The notes: generated by a model not told the origin, from the letters alone. A stretch of 64,000 nucleotides of DNA from Amia ocellicauda (GCF_036373705.1 NC_089858.1:12747501-12811500), one strand, 5' to 3'. Shown: positions 28,555-41,880, counted from the first letter of the stretch. Made by a program: numbers and translations.

Positions 28555-29833
28555 TCACTCGCGTACTGAAGCAGCAGTCATTTGTGGGTTTTTCTTGTTT
28601 CGTAAATAAATAATTACATGCATCCTGTTGACAGCGCAGTGCTGGGATGGCTCGGAGGGAGGGGATGACACACTGTCATACTGGTTAGCAGAGTGGGAAT
28701 CCCACTGTCTATGCCCTGTGGGCCTGTGCAGCCTTTCCCCCACAGTGGGGCGCAGGGCTGGTCCTGGGGCCCAGCTGGCCTGAGGGCTTCTGATGCAAGC
28801 AAGCAGTCCATTAGTTTATCAAGCCGAGTCAGAACTTTTGACATTATTTTAAATGGTTTGAAGATTTCAGGTTCAACACAAAGCCACTTGAATTCTCAGC
28901 CTTTTTTCTAACTAAACCCTTAAAAATAAAAAAAAGTTCAGTTAAGGTTTCAGATAAGTAATTCAGAGCTCAGCTGGTTTCTTTCTTGTTTCCAGTGTAA
29001 GTGATCTCCAAATGGGGAGACGAACACACACCCTCACCAGTCAATCCAACTCTTAATCGGTTAATCAATGCTTAATGAAGCCTGTTTTTTAATTGTAATT
29101 GATTTAAATGCATTTTTCACTTCAGACTTTATTTTATTCATGTCATTCATTATTTATTTTCACTGTGTTTCAGCCATATACAATGAAAGGACCATAATAT
29201 AAATGGATACAACAAACATAAACATAAAGCAAACATCCAAAAATAAAAACACCACAAAAAGTGCAGTCTGTCCACGTTGGCTGTTGGAGCAGTGTGTATG
29301 TGTGTGAGTAATGTGAAGGGGAGAGTGAGGGGTCTTAAATAGAGCAGTTGAAGTGAGGATTAAAGATTAAAAGTCCACGTCCACAGGTATCTGATGTTGA
29401 CCACTGGCTGACAGTAGAATATATAGGGTCATCTCTATACAGTACAAGATCAGAGGGGGTCACAGCATGCGAGGAGTCGCAACAGTTACAGATAAGAGCA
29501 CTTCTGAAGAGACTGCTGCCAGGGGGTTGGGGCCAACACGGGGAGTTAAAACGGGAGGGGGGGTGGAGCAGCCTTAATTTTAAAGGAAAGGGAGAGACAT
29601 AAGGACAGGCCAGGGACACAAGGAGACACTGGCCACACACACACATACAATCAGAGAGACATGTCCTTCTTTGGAGTCTTTCTCCAGATGAGGAAAAGTG
29701 CAGAGTGTGTACAACAGAGGGAGGGAGGGAGGAAGGAAGGAGTGGGTGGGGTCGGTGGTCTGTGGGTAGACACCCTCTGTAGTAGGCTGGGGGCAGTGCC
29801 GGGACGTAGGTGTGGGAGTGGATGCCCTTCCCC

Positions 29834-31570
29834 CTAGAGGCGGTAGATGCGGACACGCTGGGCGATGTCTCCGCGGCACAGCGGGCAGGACAGCAGGGCG
29901 GAGCTGCAGCCCTGGCAGCAGCACACGTGACCGCAAGGCAGGAAGATCACCTGAGACTGAGAAAGAGGGAGGGGAGGGGTCAGCACAGTCCACACTGACT
30001 CACCACTAAAACACGGTGAGTGAAGTTTCACTATTATTATTCCTGTCTCCCAGCCACTGTACCCCCCCCTTACCTCCAGCTCCATGCACACCACACACTC
30101 TGAGCTCCCTGCAGCCTCATCTGCACTAGGCGCACTGGGTACACTGGGTACACTGGGCGCACTGGGAACAACAGGTTGGGGCAGACACACTACCTCTTCC
30201 TGCGGGGATGCCTTGGATGGCCCTGGGGGTCGGGGAAGGGAGGCAAAGGGTAGGATGGAAGGAAGAAGAGAGTGAGAAATAGAAGAAATATTATCCAACT
30301 TGTGTTCTCTCAGTCAGTCTGTCAGTCAGTCTGTACCTGCAGTGGTGGCTTCTTGCTCCTGAGCCCATTTCAGCAGAGCTTTCTGTACTCCCACCTCACT
30401 GATCCCAATCTGGAGAGGGAGAGAGAGGAGGAAAGGCAGTGATGTTATGACCGGTCAGCAGGTCTACACAAAGTAAGAATACAGTGGCCACAGAGAGAGA
30501 GGTCACTGCAGCACAGTAACACACTCCTGTACACTCACACCACTATGGCTAACAATGCAGTGAACATTGGAGAGAGGAGTGTGTCTGTGTGGCATGTGAG
30601 TGATTGAGCAAGTATATAATGTGGTGTGTGTATGTTTGGAGCGCGCGTGGCTTGTGTGATGCCGGTGCAAACCTTCTGCAGGTCAGCGGGGGACATGTTT
30701 CTCAGAGTCTCAGCCGTGATGCGATGGTGTGCAAGCAGGGGGAGACAGTGCTGAGCTGAGAGACGACACAGCAGGTCTACCAGAGCCCTGTCCACACCTG
30801 CCTCCTGCGGGGGGGGGAGGGGAGGGGAGGGGAGGGGAGGGGGAGGGGGAGGGGGAGGGGGTGGCAATGGGAGAAGAAGAGAAGAGGAGGAAGAGAGAGA
30901 AAGTGAGCAAGTGGGAGTGAAGAGCTCAGCCCATACACAGGGTAATTGGTGAGGCATGCCCAGTCTTTTGTCAACACACAGCGAGAGAGAGAGAGAGAGA
31001 GACTGACAGAGAATATTGATAAAGAGACAGGGAAAGATTGAAAGAACACAAATAATGGGCTGTGAGAGGGACAGGGAGGGTAGAGAGACCAGAGAGAGAC
31101 ACGTATGTAAAGACAGACAGAGAGGGGGGGGGTGTTACCTGCACACGCAGTGACAGGGGCTTGGAGTCCAGCAATCTCTGGTACTGGATCAGCCAGTAGT
31201 TCTCCTGAGTTGCCTCACTCTTCAGCTCCATCTCCGACTGAGACAGAGAGGGAGGGAGAGGTGTTAAAAATGAACAATCCACTGGGCAGACTAATGTAGG
31301 CACACTAGCCACTCCCACCACCAGATAACCACACCCATATTGAACAACACCTTACTGCCCATGAGAGCAACCCCTCCCACTCCCAACACACTTGGTCACC
31401 AAAACCCCTCCCTATTTTATGTGTTTGTGGTCTAGACCCACCCATGTGACTCAGCCCCGCCCCCTCGGACTCACCAGGATGTGTCGCAGCTCGATCTCTC
31501 TCTGGTCCTTCTGTTTGAGGAGCTGCTGCAGCAGATCACTGAGAGCAGAGCGCTGCTCACTCAGCACCTC

Positions 31571-31603
<33 letters not shown>

Positions 31604-34600
31604 TGCAGGCAGACAGACAGACAGACACACAGAGATAGTGAGACACACAGACAGCCAGAGAGAAAGAAAGAGAGACACAGACAGGGACAGATACAGATAG
31701 AGGGACAGACAGAAAAGAGAAAGTGAGAAAAAAAGAGACAGACAAAGGCACAGCGACACTCAATAATAGGATTCTGTATATATTATATATATATATATAT
31801 ATATGTAGCAGCGCTGCGTTCTAGAGTTCAGTGACAACCAGGCTGTGGTGACTGTCGATTGCCGCCACTGTTGCGTTGCTTCTCTGCGATGGTTCAGAGA
31901 GATGGTATGGTGGCATGTGGTGTGTTTGGATGGAGGAGCAAGAAGCATAGACCGAGAGAAGAGACAGAGTGAGAGAGAAGGCAACCCTAAGAGTGACACC
32001 AAAGAGAAAAACAAAAACTGCAAAAAAGCAAGGAAAACAGAGAGATAGATAGCAGGGAGGAAGGGGTGATACAGGGCAGGGGGAGGTAGGGGGTGGAGAT
32101 CTTCACACAAAAAAAGGATATTAAACAAGAAAAATCTATTGGAGTCAAACTGACCATGTGGGAGCTGTCTGCACACTCCTTAAACAACATAAGTGCATGT
32201 GCGTGTGCGTGTACTGCGACTGGTCGGTAAGCACCTACCTGCATATTCTCAGTGTCCAGATCTCTCCTCTTTACCTCCAGCTTAGTCAACTGCATTAATT
32301 CAGCTTCTATTAACCTAATCTAGAGACATGAAAACACAGCCAGTGAACACCAGGGGGCGCCATCACAGCAGCTTCCTCTACAGCTATTGGGGCAGCTCGC
32401 AGCAGCCAGCCTCTGTCTGCGGTAAAAGAATCCTTTGGCCAACAAGACCTTACGAGGTCTGCTGTAAATGTTGTTGCTGTTGTATAGTAGTAAATGTAGT
32501 TTTATAACTGTGTTGTGTATCCTGCAATTCACTGAGAATTCCCTTGCACACACTACTGGAGGGTGTTATTCTGCACTTTGCCCAGCAGGGGAAAGACAGA
32601 AAAACAGAATCGCACTGGCTAATCCATAGAGAGAGGGAAGGGGCTTTCTCTGGCCATGGAGGAAGCTCTTTGGCTGTAAGAGAGAAGGGTGGGGGGTAGG
32701 TAGACAGTAGGCTGTAGGGATTGGCTGGGGAGCTGATGGTATGTAGAAAGGCATCTGTTCACAAAAAAGCAGCATTAAAATGACAAAAAAAAAATGAAAA
32801 CAAACTGAACTCAGGACTGGTTGGTGAGCAATGGCAGGGAGTGAGAGGCTGCTGGGGTGCTGCCCCCTGGTGGCAGGTGGAGGATGAGTATGGTCCCTGT
32901 GCTGATCACATCTCTCCTTTCCACACTCTAATGCAGCGTCACGGGTCAGAATAAAGACTCTAAACATGGTTAAGGTGCTTGGTATAGTAATTACCACTAT
33001 CTGAGTGAAATTAAGATTTTTCACAAAAATATCACAGTAGAAAAAAGAAAAAAGAATATCCAAAATCAGCAAATCAGGACTGTTGACTTGGTTTTACAGA
33101 CTTGATTAGCCCTAGCCTAGGACTACTCAACCTGTGACCACACCCCCTGCATGCCATTGGAGGGCAGCGAGAGGCTCCACCCACCTGGTTGCGGATGAAT
33201 CTGTGCATTCCGTCCCTCTGCAGCTGCAGCGCCTCGAACGCTGCCTTCTGCATCTCCTCCTGCAGGGGGAGACAGAGAGCACACTGCCTCAGTCAATGCA
33301 CACTACAGCAACCCCACTGTCAAAACAGACTGTGTGTGTGGGTGTGGGTGTGAAGTCTGTTTCCGTATTTCTGTATCTGTGCATCAGTGTGTCAGTTTTG
33401 TACCTCCTGTAGGATTTGGTTGATGGCTTTGCTCTTGTCCAGCTGCTGCAGTGAGAGCACCTGTTCAAACTTCTTGTCAAGAGATTCCAGACTGGACAGA
33501 GAGAGAGAGATCCATGTCATCGCAGACAACACTGACCACCCCCAGCACCACACTGAGGGTAATAATACCACTGAGTCTGTCTCCCTGCCCCTCTCCTCCC
33601 TACCTCCCCACACCCTCCCTCTGCTGACCTGTTGCAGGTCTCTGACACCAGTGTCTGTCTGCGAGTCTCACAGGCCTCCTGGATCAGCCTGAGGGAGCAG
33701 CTCTCCGACAGCATCTTCTGCATGGCAGCTGGAGAGTGAGACGGAGACAAGCAGAAAGATAGATATCACACACAGACAGAGTTAGTGCAGGGGACTCTTT
33801 AGGGAGGTTCACTGTTCAGCTCTTGGGACTTGTGTAGTCGACTACACCCTCACTGACATGGACCCCAGTCTTATAAATGCTTTCACTCTCAGGCCACAAA
33901 CCCCCCTCTCTGATCATAATCAAATCACTGTAAGCTAATTGGCAAACTCTAGAAACTCAAACCCAAGAAGGCTTGTGGACCTGATAGCATCAGCCCAGAG
34001 ATGCTCAAACACAGCAGCCCAGAGCTAGTTCTGCATTCAGGCTGCTTCCCTGACATCTGGAACCAGGGGCTGATATCCCCAATATACAAGAGTGGAGACA
34101 AATTCGACCCCAACAACTACCAGGGCATCTGTGTGAGCAGTAACCTGGGGAAGGTGTTCTGCAGTATCATTAATGCCTGGATATTCCTTACTGAGCACAG
34201 TGTCCTGAGTAAGAGTCAGATTGGCTTCCTCCCAAAACACAGCACTACTGATCATATTTACACCCTACACACCCTTAGACAAACATGCAAAACAATAAAG
34301 CAAAGGAAAAATAATTGCCTGTTTCATTGACTTCAAAAAAGCTTTTGATTCCATTTGGCATGAAGGACTATATTATAGATTACTTCAAAGTGGTGTAGGG
34401 GGGTAACGTTTATGATGTAATAAAATCAATGTACAAAGAAAAGTGCAGAATAAGGAATGACTACGAAAGGACAGAACTCTTCACTCAGGGGCGTAGGCGA
34501 GTGGGGCGTAGGCGAGTAGGGCAAGACAGGGCTGCAGTCTGAGTCCAACACAGTTCAACATCTATTTCGATAAGTTGGCCACAGTATTGGAGCAGTCTGC

Positions 34601-37600
34601 AGCTCCTGGCGTCACCCTATACGATGAGGAGATCAAATTCCTATTCTACGCAGATGACCTGGTGCTGCTGTCGCCCACAGAACAGGGACTCCGGCAGCAG
34701 CTGGCACTGCTGGAGCAGTACTGCCAGACCAAAATAATGATCTTCCAAAAAAAGCCCAGATGTCAGGAGAGCAGATACCGCTTTACTCTAGACAACAACG
34801 CCTAGAACACACCCTGAGCTATGATTACCTCGGACTGAAGATCAGTGCATCAGGGAGCTTTGTCCTGTCAGTGAAAGAGAGAAAGCCCGAAGAGCTTTCT
34901 ATGCCATCAAAAGAAAACTATATAAAATAAACATCCCCATTAGAATATGGACCAAGATCTTTGGCAGTGTTGTTCAGCCCATTGCGCTGTACGGCAGTGA
35001 GATATGGGCTCCACACAGTGAGCAGGACTACACTAAATGGGACAAACTGAACTGGGCCACTACCCACTGCTCATCCCCATCCAGAAGAGAGCACTGAAAT
35101 TCTGGAAATTCCAGACAAGTCCCCCAGAGTCACTGCAACACAAGGCCCTGAGAGCCCAAGAGCTGAGCCTAAGAAAGAGCCCCCTCAGCTAGTTTTCTGT
35201 ACTTTAATACAGCCCGAGTCCAAGATCTTTTAACTATTTTATGGGAAGATTGTTTTAAAAAATGAATTTTAAAAATCGAATTTTAACTGTTTTTAAAGAT
35301 TTCGTTGTTTTTAAAAGCACTTGTTTTGTTTGGGTTTCTTGGTTGGTTTTGTTCTGTTTTTTTCTTTTGTCAAATACATTGGCCGTTTGTTTTTAATTTT
35401 AAATGCATCGGACTGTTTTGGTTTGTTTTTTATTTTATCTTTTTATTTTTTTGGTTTGTCCGGTGCATTTTGTTAATTTCAATGTATTTGACCATATTGT
35501 TTATTTGTTTAATGGATTAATTTGGCAGTATTGCCCTGAACACAGGTTTATTTGATTTATTGCACGTTTATTTGAGTTTATGTGTTTTGTTAATCACTTA
35601 AGATTTTAAAAATTTTAAGTGATTTTAAGAATTGATTTGAATTTTTTTTAATCATAAGTATTAAAATTTGTTTTGATTGTTTTTATTATTGAAATGTAAA
35701 ATACTCTACCTAATAAAACAGTATTTTACTTTAATACATCTTATAAGGTATTATGATTTATAATTATATTATTTATTTTCCATATATGTATGTTCAATTG
35801 CTTTGACAATACACCTTGAATTGAATTGAACTGAATTGACAGAGGGAAAAGAGAGTGGAGGAGTGAGAGACACCGAGAGAGACAGAGAAAAAGAGAGAGA
35901 GAGCAGCTATTTCAAGTGACTGGTAACTACAACTCCCACACTCACCTGCCACTTCCTTCTTGCGCAGAGACTCCGCCTCTTCCTGCGTGATGGCCATCAG
36001 CCTCTCCATGCGCATCCTGAACACAGCGGGAAGAACCGTAGTCAGGCAAAGCAAATCAATCGCTCAATGTACAGGATCGATTGATTAATCAATCAAACTG
36101 CAAGTTGGCTTCGGTGTTTCAGAGAGTGAGTGCGTAGTAGCATCACAGTAGTGTCCTGTGCCGGCAGGGAGGGGGCCGAGAGACAAAGATAAAGAGACGC
36201 AGTGAAGACACTCACCTGTCCTCCTCCAGGGACTGCAGGAACTCTGCACTCTTCCTCTGTCTGAAACACACAGGAGAACGACTCAGAGTGAGATGGGAAG
36301 CGGAGGCAGGGGCAGAGGTGAGGGACAGAGACACAGAGATCCTCGCTCCCTCACCTCTTGTTCTCCATGAGTATGTGGGTGATACGCCCACTGATGCCCG
36401 TCTCGGCCAGGCGCAGCTGAGCCAGGAGCCGCTGCCGGTCCACCTCCAGGGTGCGCTGCTGCTGGGACAGGTCCTGCTCCAAACGCTGCTGATGCTGAGA
36501 GAGAGGGAGGCAGAAAACATTTTGGGGGGGGGTTACCTGTGCAGGTGTCTGTGGGGGGCTATGACAGAAGGGGTGTGATTGCCTGTCCAGGTGTGATAAA
36601 TAGGTGTGTGTGTAGGTGGATAGGGTTACCTGTCGGACGGACTCCAGCATGTCGTCACGGCGCGAGGTGTTGAGCAGGAAGAGCTGGGTGTGCTCCCGCT
36701 GCTCCTCCTCCAGTCTGCGTTCAAACTCCAGCTTCTGCATCTGTTTCTGCTCCTGAGGGAGGGAGGGAGCGAGGGAGAGGAGTAAGGACACACACACACA
36801 CGCAAACACATAAAAGAGAGAGGACGGACAGACAGACTGACTCAATCACAGACAGGGCAGGGGAGATACAAACAAGACAAAGAGGGAGATTTCACCTTTC
36901 TCTTCTCATAGTCCTGGAACTTTGTCTACAGAGAGAGAGAGAGAGGGAAAGGGAGGGAGAAAGAGAGAGAGAGAGAGGAGGAGGGGTGTCAGTATTGTTC
37001 TGTTCTTGTTGTTACTTGTCCAGCACTTGTGCTCTGTACAGTAGTTAGTGAGGTCTGTGATGCCACAAACCCACTGATACCCACAGAGAGCCCCTACCTG
37101 CCAGAGGTTGTCATCCTGTGTGCTGGGGGACAGATCCCCGTCCACGCAGTCCCATGCCGCACCCCCCCCACCATCGCTCTCCAGCACGGGCAGCAGGTAC
37201 TGCGAGGGGGGGCAGTAGTCCAGGCCCAGCTCTGAAATATAGCCGCCCATCACAGACTGAGACATACTGAGACATGGAGAGACACTGCAGAGAAGTTTAG
37301 AGACACACTAAAAGACAGAGACTGACGGGGTACTGACAAACTTTGAGATGCTTAGAGACACACTGAAACAAACACAGACAATCCCTCCCCCCTTCTCTCT
37401 CTCTCTCCCTCTCACCTGCGCACAGGAACTGCTGGATGGCTTCCGTGCCAGCTGTACACACGCTGGAGGGTGGAAAGGTCATCTCCGAGGCGTCAAGGGT
37501 CAGACTCTGACACACAGATCACAACATTTACAACATCGCACACACTCACAGCACACAACGCAGCACACATTCAGAACACAATTATTTGTATTAACATTTT

Positions 37601-39885
37601 AAAAGATATTGTCTCTCTCTCAACCCCCACCTCACCTCCAGCGTGCGGGCGTGTGCCAGAGCAGTGGGCAGTGACCTCACTTTATTCTCGCTGATGTCCA
37701 ACGTGCGCAGGCTGTCCAGGCGGCCCAGGGAGGTAGGAAGCTCCCCCAGCTCGTTTGCTGTGTGTGTGAAGGCAGGAGGGACACAGGTCACAGGTCAGAG
37801 CAGCACTCAAACTCTTATTTCAGATCAGGAACTTTTGTTTTAAGTGGTGCGGTCACAGCTTGCTTGTCAGTTACACTCACTGTGTGCCACGGACCGCATA
37901 CAAACTGACTGGTTAAATTGATTAAGAGAATTTAAAAAACCCACACACACATACACACAATCGCATCACAGCAGCTGTGACACTCCAGCACAACCCTAGA
38001 TTGCAGAAAAAAAACATAAAATCAAACCCTAAGATCCCTGTGAAGTGTATACTCCCGGAATCTCCAAATTAAACCAATACATTAGGGTTGTTGGAAAAAG
38101 GATGCAACATGACCTCTTGACCTCTCACCTTTCACATTGAGTGTCTGCAGTTGGCATAGGTCCCCAATGGATTCTGGGAGTCTCTGGAGCCGGTTCCTCT
38201 CTACATTGAGCACCTGTAGAGGGAGGGAGGAAGAGGAAGAAAGAGGGATAGAGAGGAGGGAAAGAGTTCCTATTTGCACTGTTTGAGTAGCACTATATTA
38301 GCATGTACATGCTTTGGAAACAACTGGTGCAGCCTTGTCATGATAGTTAATGCTTTGGGTTGGGGGAGCGAGAATGACAAAGAGATAGAGAGAGAGACCC
38401 TCACCTGCAGAGCTTTCAGCTGCCCAATCTCCTCAGGAAGACATGTCAGCTTATTCTCATGCAGATCCAGCACCTGAGAGAGAGAGAGAGATGTTGATGG
38501 AGAGAGAAGACGCCACAGACACCACACAGTGAGACAGACATGGAGCCTGAACCCCATCCCTGCGGTACCTTCAGCGTGTACAGTGCAGAGATGTCGCTCC
38601 CTTTGGGCAGCAGGGACCTCAGCTGGTTGCTGTGTAGGATAAACACCTGCATGAGAAACACAAGCACCGAGGTCACACTGAGCATGCTCTGTTCAGCACA
38701 GCATGGACTGACTGACAGATATGTCTATGTGTTAAAGTTTCACATGTATGATGACTGTATTTATTATTCTCCTTTGCCCTGTTCCTACCTGTCAATGCCA
38801 TGGCAACAGTGATGAACGCTCAGCAGTTTTTAATCAAAATTAATCAAATACACAGACGGACTGACTGACTGATACACTGCTTAGGAAACCAGGTCAGATT
38901 TATCCAGTTATAGTACAGTGCGGACCCAGCCCCCTCGTGTCTTCCTCATTTACCTTCTTCTGCAGGACTTTGCATATGGAGATAGCACTGGCAGGGATCT
39001 GCAGGATGGACAGACAGACAGAGAGAGAGATTTTATTAAAATTATGTGAAATAATAAAAATAATAATTATCATTAGTGTGTTTGTCTGGAGGTTACAAGA
39101 ATCATGACAGCTCGATGCATCAAGAGTTTTTTGGTCCTGTGAAAGAATATGTGGCAGTTTTTCTAACTGCAGGAGTTTTCCAAAGCTTCATCAAAGTCAT
39201 TTCAGTCCTCCCCTTCAGCCACGCTGTCTCAGCTGCATGCAGGAGAACAGGGGCGAAGTCTGAACTGAGACGCTTGGAAGATACAGCGCCGGTCCTCACC
39301 TCTGTCAGCTCGCAAATAGAGATGTCCAGGATTTCATCTGCCCCGGCTTCCTTTGACTGTGGAGACAGAGACGCAGAGACACAGGTCAAAGCAGTCGTCA
39401 TAAACAGCACACCAGCCGCTCTTCTGGAAGTTGATATTATTATTGTTATGTCTGTTATTCTTATAGTTTTATTATATATGAAAACATATAATTATATAAT
39501 GTATATATATATATATATATATATTTGTACAGATCAGCAATACACACAAACCCACACACACACACTCATAAACTAACAAAAAAAATCACAAACAGATGCA
39601 CGCACACAAAAACACAACCCAGGCTGCCATTTGTTCAGGATCAGTGGTGTCGCTTTTACACTGCCATTTGATCAGGATCAACTTTCAGCCGCCACAGGGG
39701 TCTTCGCATGTGCACTAGCACGTATGTCCAAACTTAATTATATGCATATATTAAATTAGTCCTTTGGAAAACAAAAACACAGTCGGGCCGGGGCTCAGCT
39801 CGGCCACTCTCACCAGACACAGCTGGTACTCCAGCCTCTTCTTAGACTCCTCGCTGGGCTTCCTCTTCCTGAAGAACAGCGGCAT
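29834..39885 (-). CDS. lrsam1: E3 ubiquitin ligase LRSAM1 (leucine-rich repeat and SAM domain containing 1)
   Basis: Twenty-four coding exons, minus strand, from 39885-39814, 39356-39300, 38998-38954, 38646-38569, 38473-38405 and 38213-38129 through 30804-30673, 30409-30337, 30222-30074 and 29956-29834, give 725 aa; human is 723. LRSAM1 ubiquitinates TSG101 and marks intracellular bacteria for autophagy (family knowledge). The start is [13 protein letters not shown]. Six leucine-rich repeats follow, such as [18 protein letters not shown] and [15 protein letters not shown]. Then come [13 protein letters not shown], coiled coils (exons 11-21), a SAM domain ([22 protein letters not shown]), two PSAP motifs, and a C-terminal RING with [19 protein letters not shown] and [16 protein letters not shown] sits in the intron at 33729-35945. 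Confidence 0.97.
30124..30168 (-). repeat. lrsam1: Nine-base tandem repeat coding PS[A/V] in LRSAM1
   Basis: The 9-nt unit cccagtgyn repeats about four times in the coding exon 30222-30074 and reads [14 protein letters not shown]. It creates two PSAP motifs, the class of late-domain peptide that binds the TSG101 UEV domain. Confidence 0.85.
30809..30862 (+). repeat. G4A/G5A tract beside an LRSAM1 acceptor
   Basis: A run of gggga and ggggga units fills the plus strand directly next to the acceptor of the LRSAM1 exon 30804-30673. In the LRSAM1 transcript it forms the C-rich polypyrimidine tract; the opposite DNA strand could fold as a G-quadruplex. Confidence 0.85.
31570..31602. repeat. (CA)n microsatellite abutting an LRSAM1 exon
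   Basis: About 15 CA units (TG in the gene's sense) directly precede the acceptor of the LRSAM1 exon 31570-31475. A (TA)n run follows at 31778-31804 in the same intron. Confidence 0.85.
33080..33130. repeat. Short interspersed repeat fragment (MITE-like)
   Basis: The words ttttacagacttgattagcc and ctaggactactcaacc resemble a repeat seen also at 43.6 kb and 52.0 kb in this window. Only a fragment is present here. Confidence 0.4.
33830..35840 (+). mobile_element. Non-LTR retrotransposon (LINE) in an LRSAM1 intron, decayed
   Basis: The copy lies antisense to LRSAM1. At 33838-33925 the plus strand reads as the end of an apurinic-type endonuclease, with a LSDHN motif, and then jumps to RT sequence. 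RT marks in order are [73 protein letters not shown], and the catalytic [15 protein letters not shown]. The RT is broken by several frame changes, and the part between endonuclease and RT is deleted. An AT-rich tail ends near 35840 with ttgaattgaa-type repeats. The family is APE-type non-LTR; the clade is not certain. Confidence 0.85.
39498..39524. repeat. (TA)n microsatellite in an LRSAM1 intron
   Basis: About 13 TA units lie in the intron between the first two LRSAM1 coding exons, in otherwise unremarkable sequence. Confidence 0.85.
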
Positions 39886-40038
39886 TCTGTCTCCACGGTG
39901 ATGCACAGCTGTCTGCCTCCCACCCCCCTCCCCTGGGCTCTCCTCTCTCTCAGTCTTTTGACACTCTGAGGGGCTGTGGGAGGGTGGGGGAGAGGGCAGG
40001 GGGTAGAGAGGGTGGGCAGGGGCTGAGATGCAGTTACC
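39886..40038 (-). other. lrsam1: LRSAM1 5' untranslated part of the first coding exon
   Basis: A strong minus-strand acceptor with a CT-rich tract, ctctctctttcag|ggtaac, lies at 40038, upstream of the start codon at 39885. A second acceptor is possible at 39973. A CAGGAG|gtaaga donor at 41435 would end the non-coding first exon, making the intron about 1.4 kb. I see nothing recognisable in 40050-41200 apart from TACTG/TACTA-rich sequence at 40420-40515. Confidence 0.55.
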
Positions 40039-41434
40039 CTGAAAGAGAGAGAGAGATATGAGTCAGATGGCCAGGGAGCTTAGGGTGTCCCTTAGTCTTC
40101 TGTCAGTCCAGTCCCCCCCCACTTTAAATTTAATTACTGCTCCTGCTTTATGGGCACCAGTGGTCCAGGCCAGTCCTCCTGGTGGTCTATGGGCTGATGC
40201 AACTACAGGCTGATCAAGATTGTTTTGTTTTTTTTGCCTAGATGAAGTTCGCACTAAGATGCAGCCTATTACAGCTCAGCACCGCTTGTCCATTTAGGTT
40301 GGCAAATGGGTGAGGAGGATGAGGTAAACCTATCCATATTATTGCACAGGTAGTTGTTGGAAATGTTGTTGAAATACATTATCCTTTACATATAGAGTCA
40401 TTAGAAGCGTATCAACTTCCCACTTATTATACTATACTATAATACACTGTACTTTAAAACACTATTTTATTGTACTGTAATTTACTAGACTGTAATGTAC
40501 TGTATTATACTGTTCTACACAGAGCAGAGTTTTTGCTTATTCTCCTGCTTACGTGAAAACAGTAGGCCTTCATGTATATTATTGTACTGACGAATCGCCA
40601 TCATCAGCTTCATTATCATACTGCAAAGGAACAAGACTCTGCATGTTCTCACATATACATTAATTATAGTTATTAATGCGCAGATTGTATTCATATAGTT
40701 GGTTTTGGTGTCAGGGACAGATTGTTGTGCATCCATTTATTTAATGAACATGACATCACTGTGGGGTGTTACAGTAAGTCACTACGTTTTAATGGGGGCG
40801 TTGCCTTACTGTAGCAGCAGAACTGTGGCCGCTACAAAGTCTATTATTGTTACTTTAAAACTATAATAACATAGCACGTATGTATGAATCTATGCATGTT
40901 ATCACGACGTATTTGTCCAAGACGACACAAAATCAAGGAATAACTGCACGGGTCTAGTCCAGATAAGGTATATTTAGAGTAGCCTGTGTAACGTCATTAA
41001 AACGATGTGCAGATTCGTACAATTAGTACAACTCCCACGCCCATCTCAGGTGCGTAGCCTATAACATAACAACAGTATTGACAAACCAACGTTGACTTTT
41101 CGAACACAACAGGCTAAATGCAACGTGTTGCCTAAATCAAAGCAACATGCTAAATGCAGTCAATCAGTGTGTGACAACCCAGAATTGCAATATCCTCTAA
41201 CTGAAATATTCTGATTATTGATCAGCACCAAGCCCTCCACTCCTGCAGGACAGCATCACAGCATGACCAGCCTGTACTGCAGTACTGTTTACCACTCCCG
41301 GACGGAATATATCGTCTTCCAAACCGGAGCCTAGAAAACCGTTTCGGTTTCGACTCGGGCGGGTTCGTACCGTTAACAGCTGGTTCCGAATCCGGCCAAT
41401 CGATGATGTCGTGAGGTATTTTAACCAATCTTAC

Positions 41435-41880
41435 CTCCTGTTCAATGTTGTTGCAGAGAGGATCCTGTCCGGCTTAGATACGAAGCCAGCAGATTGCACC
41501 ATGGAAGTCCGGTATTGTTTTCGGGCGGATACGGTAGGTTTAGTTTTTTTTTTAACCCACAATGAAAGAAAACAGGACTTCTTTCACGTTGATCTGAAGA
41601 AGCTGTGGTTATGTTATAGTGTCTCTCGGACTCCTTTCTGTCTTCCCCACTGGTTGTGACACAGCCGTATACAATGTTGACACTCAAAAAGCACTGCAAT
41701 AGTGTTTTTCTTCCTAAGCCACACTCAACATGGCCGCCGGGCGCGGGCCGAAACGCTGGCGCCACACTCGCGATGGCCGCGGTGGTCTCGCGCGACTTCC
41801 CCTTGGCTATAAAAGCCGGCGCCTCCCCCATCTTGGTCCTTTCTGTCTCTTTTACTCCGGTGAAGGTGCAACAGTAATCG
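41435..41880. promoter_or_regulatory. rpl12: Divergent LRSAM1/RPL12 promoter; RPL12 TATA, YY1 and TOP start
   Basis: On the RPL12 side, two ATGGCCGC cores (41730-41738 and 41773-41780) match YY1 sites common in ribosomal protein promoters. A TATAAAA box lies at 41808-41814. About 30 bases further, a pyrimidine run cctttctgtctctttt begins near 41838 and would give a terminal-oligopyrimidine transcript start. The LRSAM1 non-coding exon ends at 41435 on the other strand. Confidence 0.75.
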
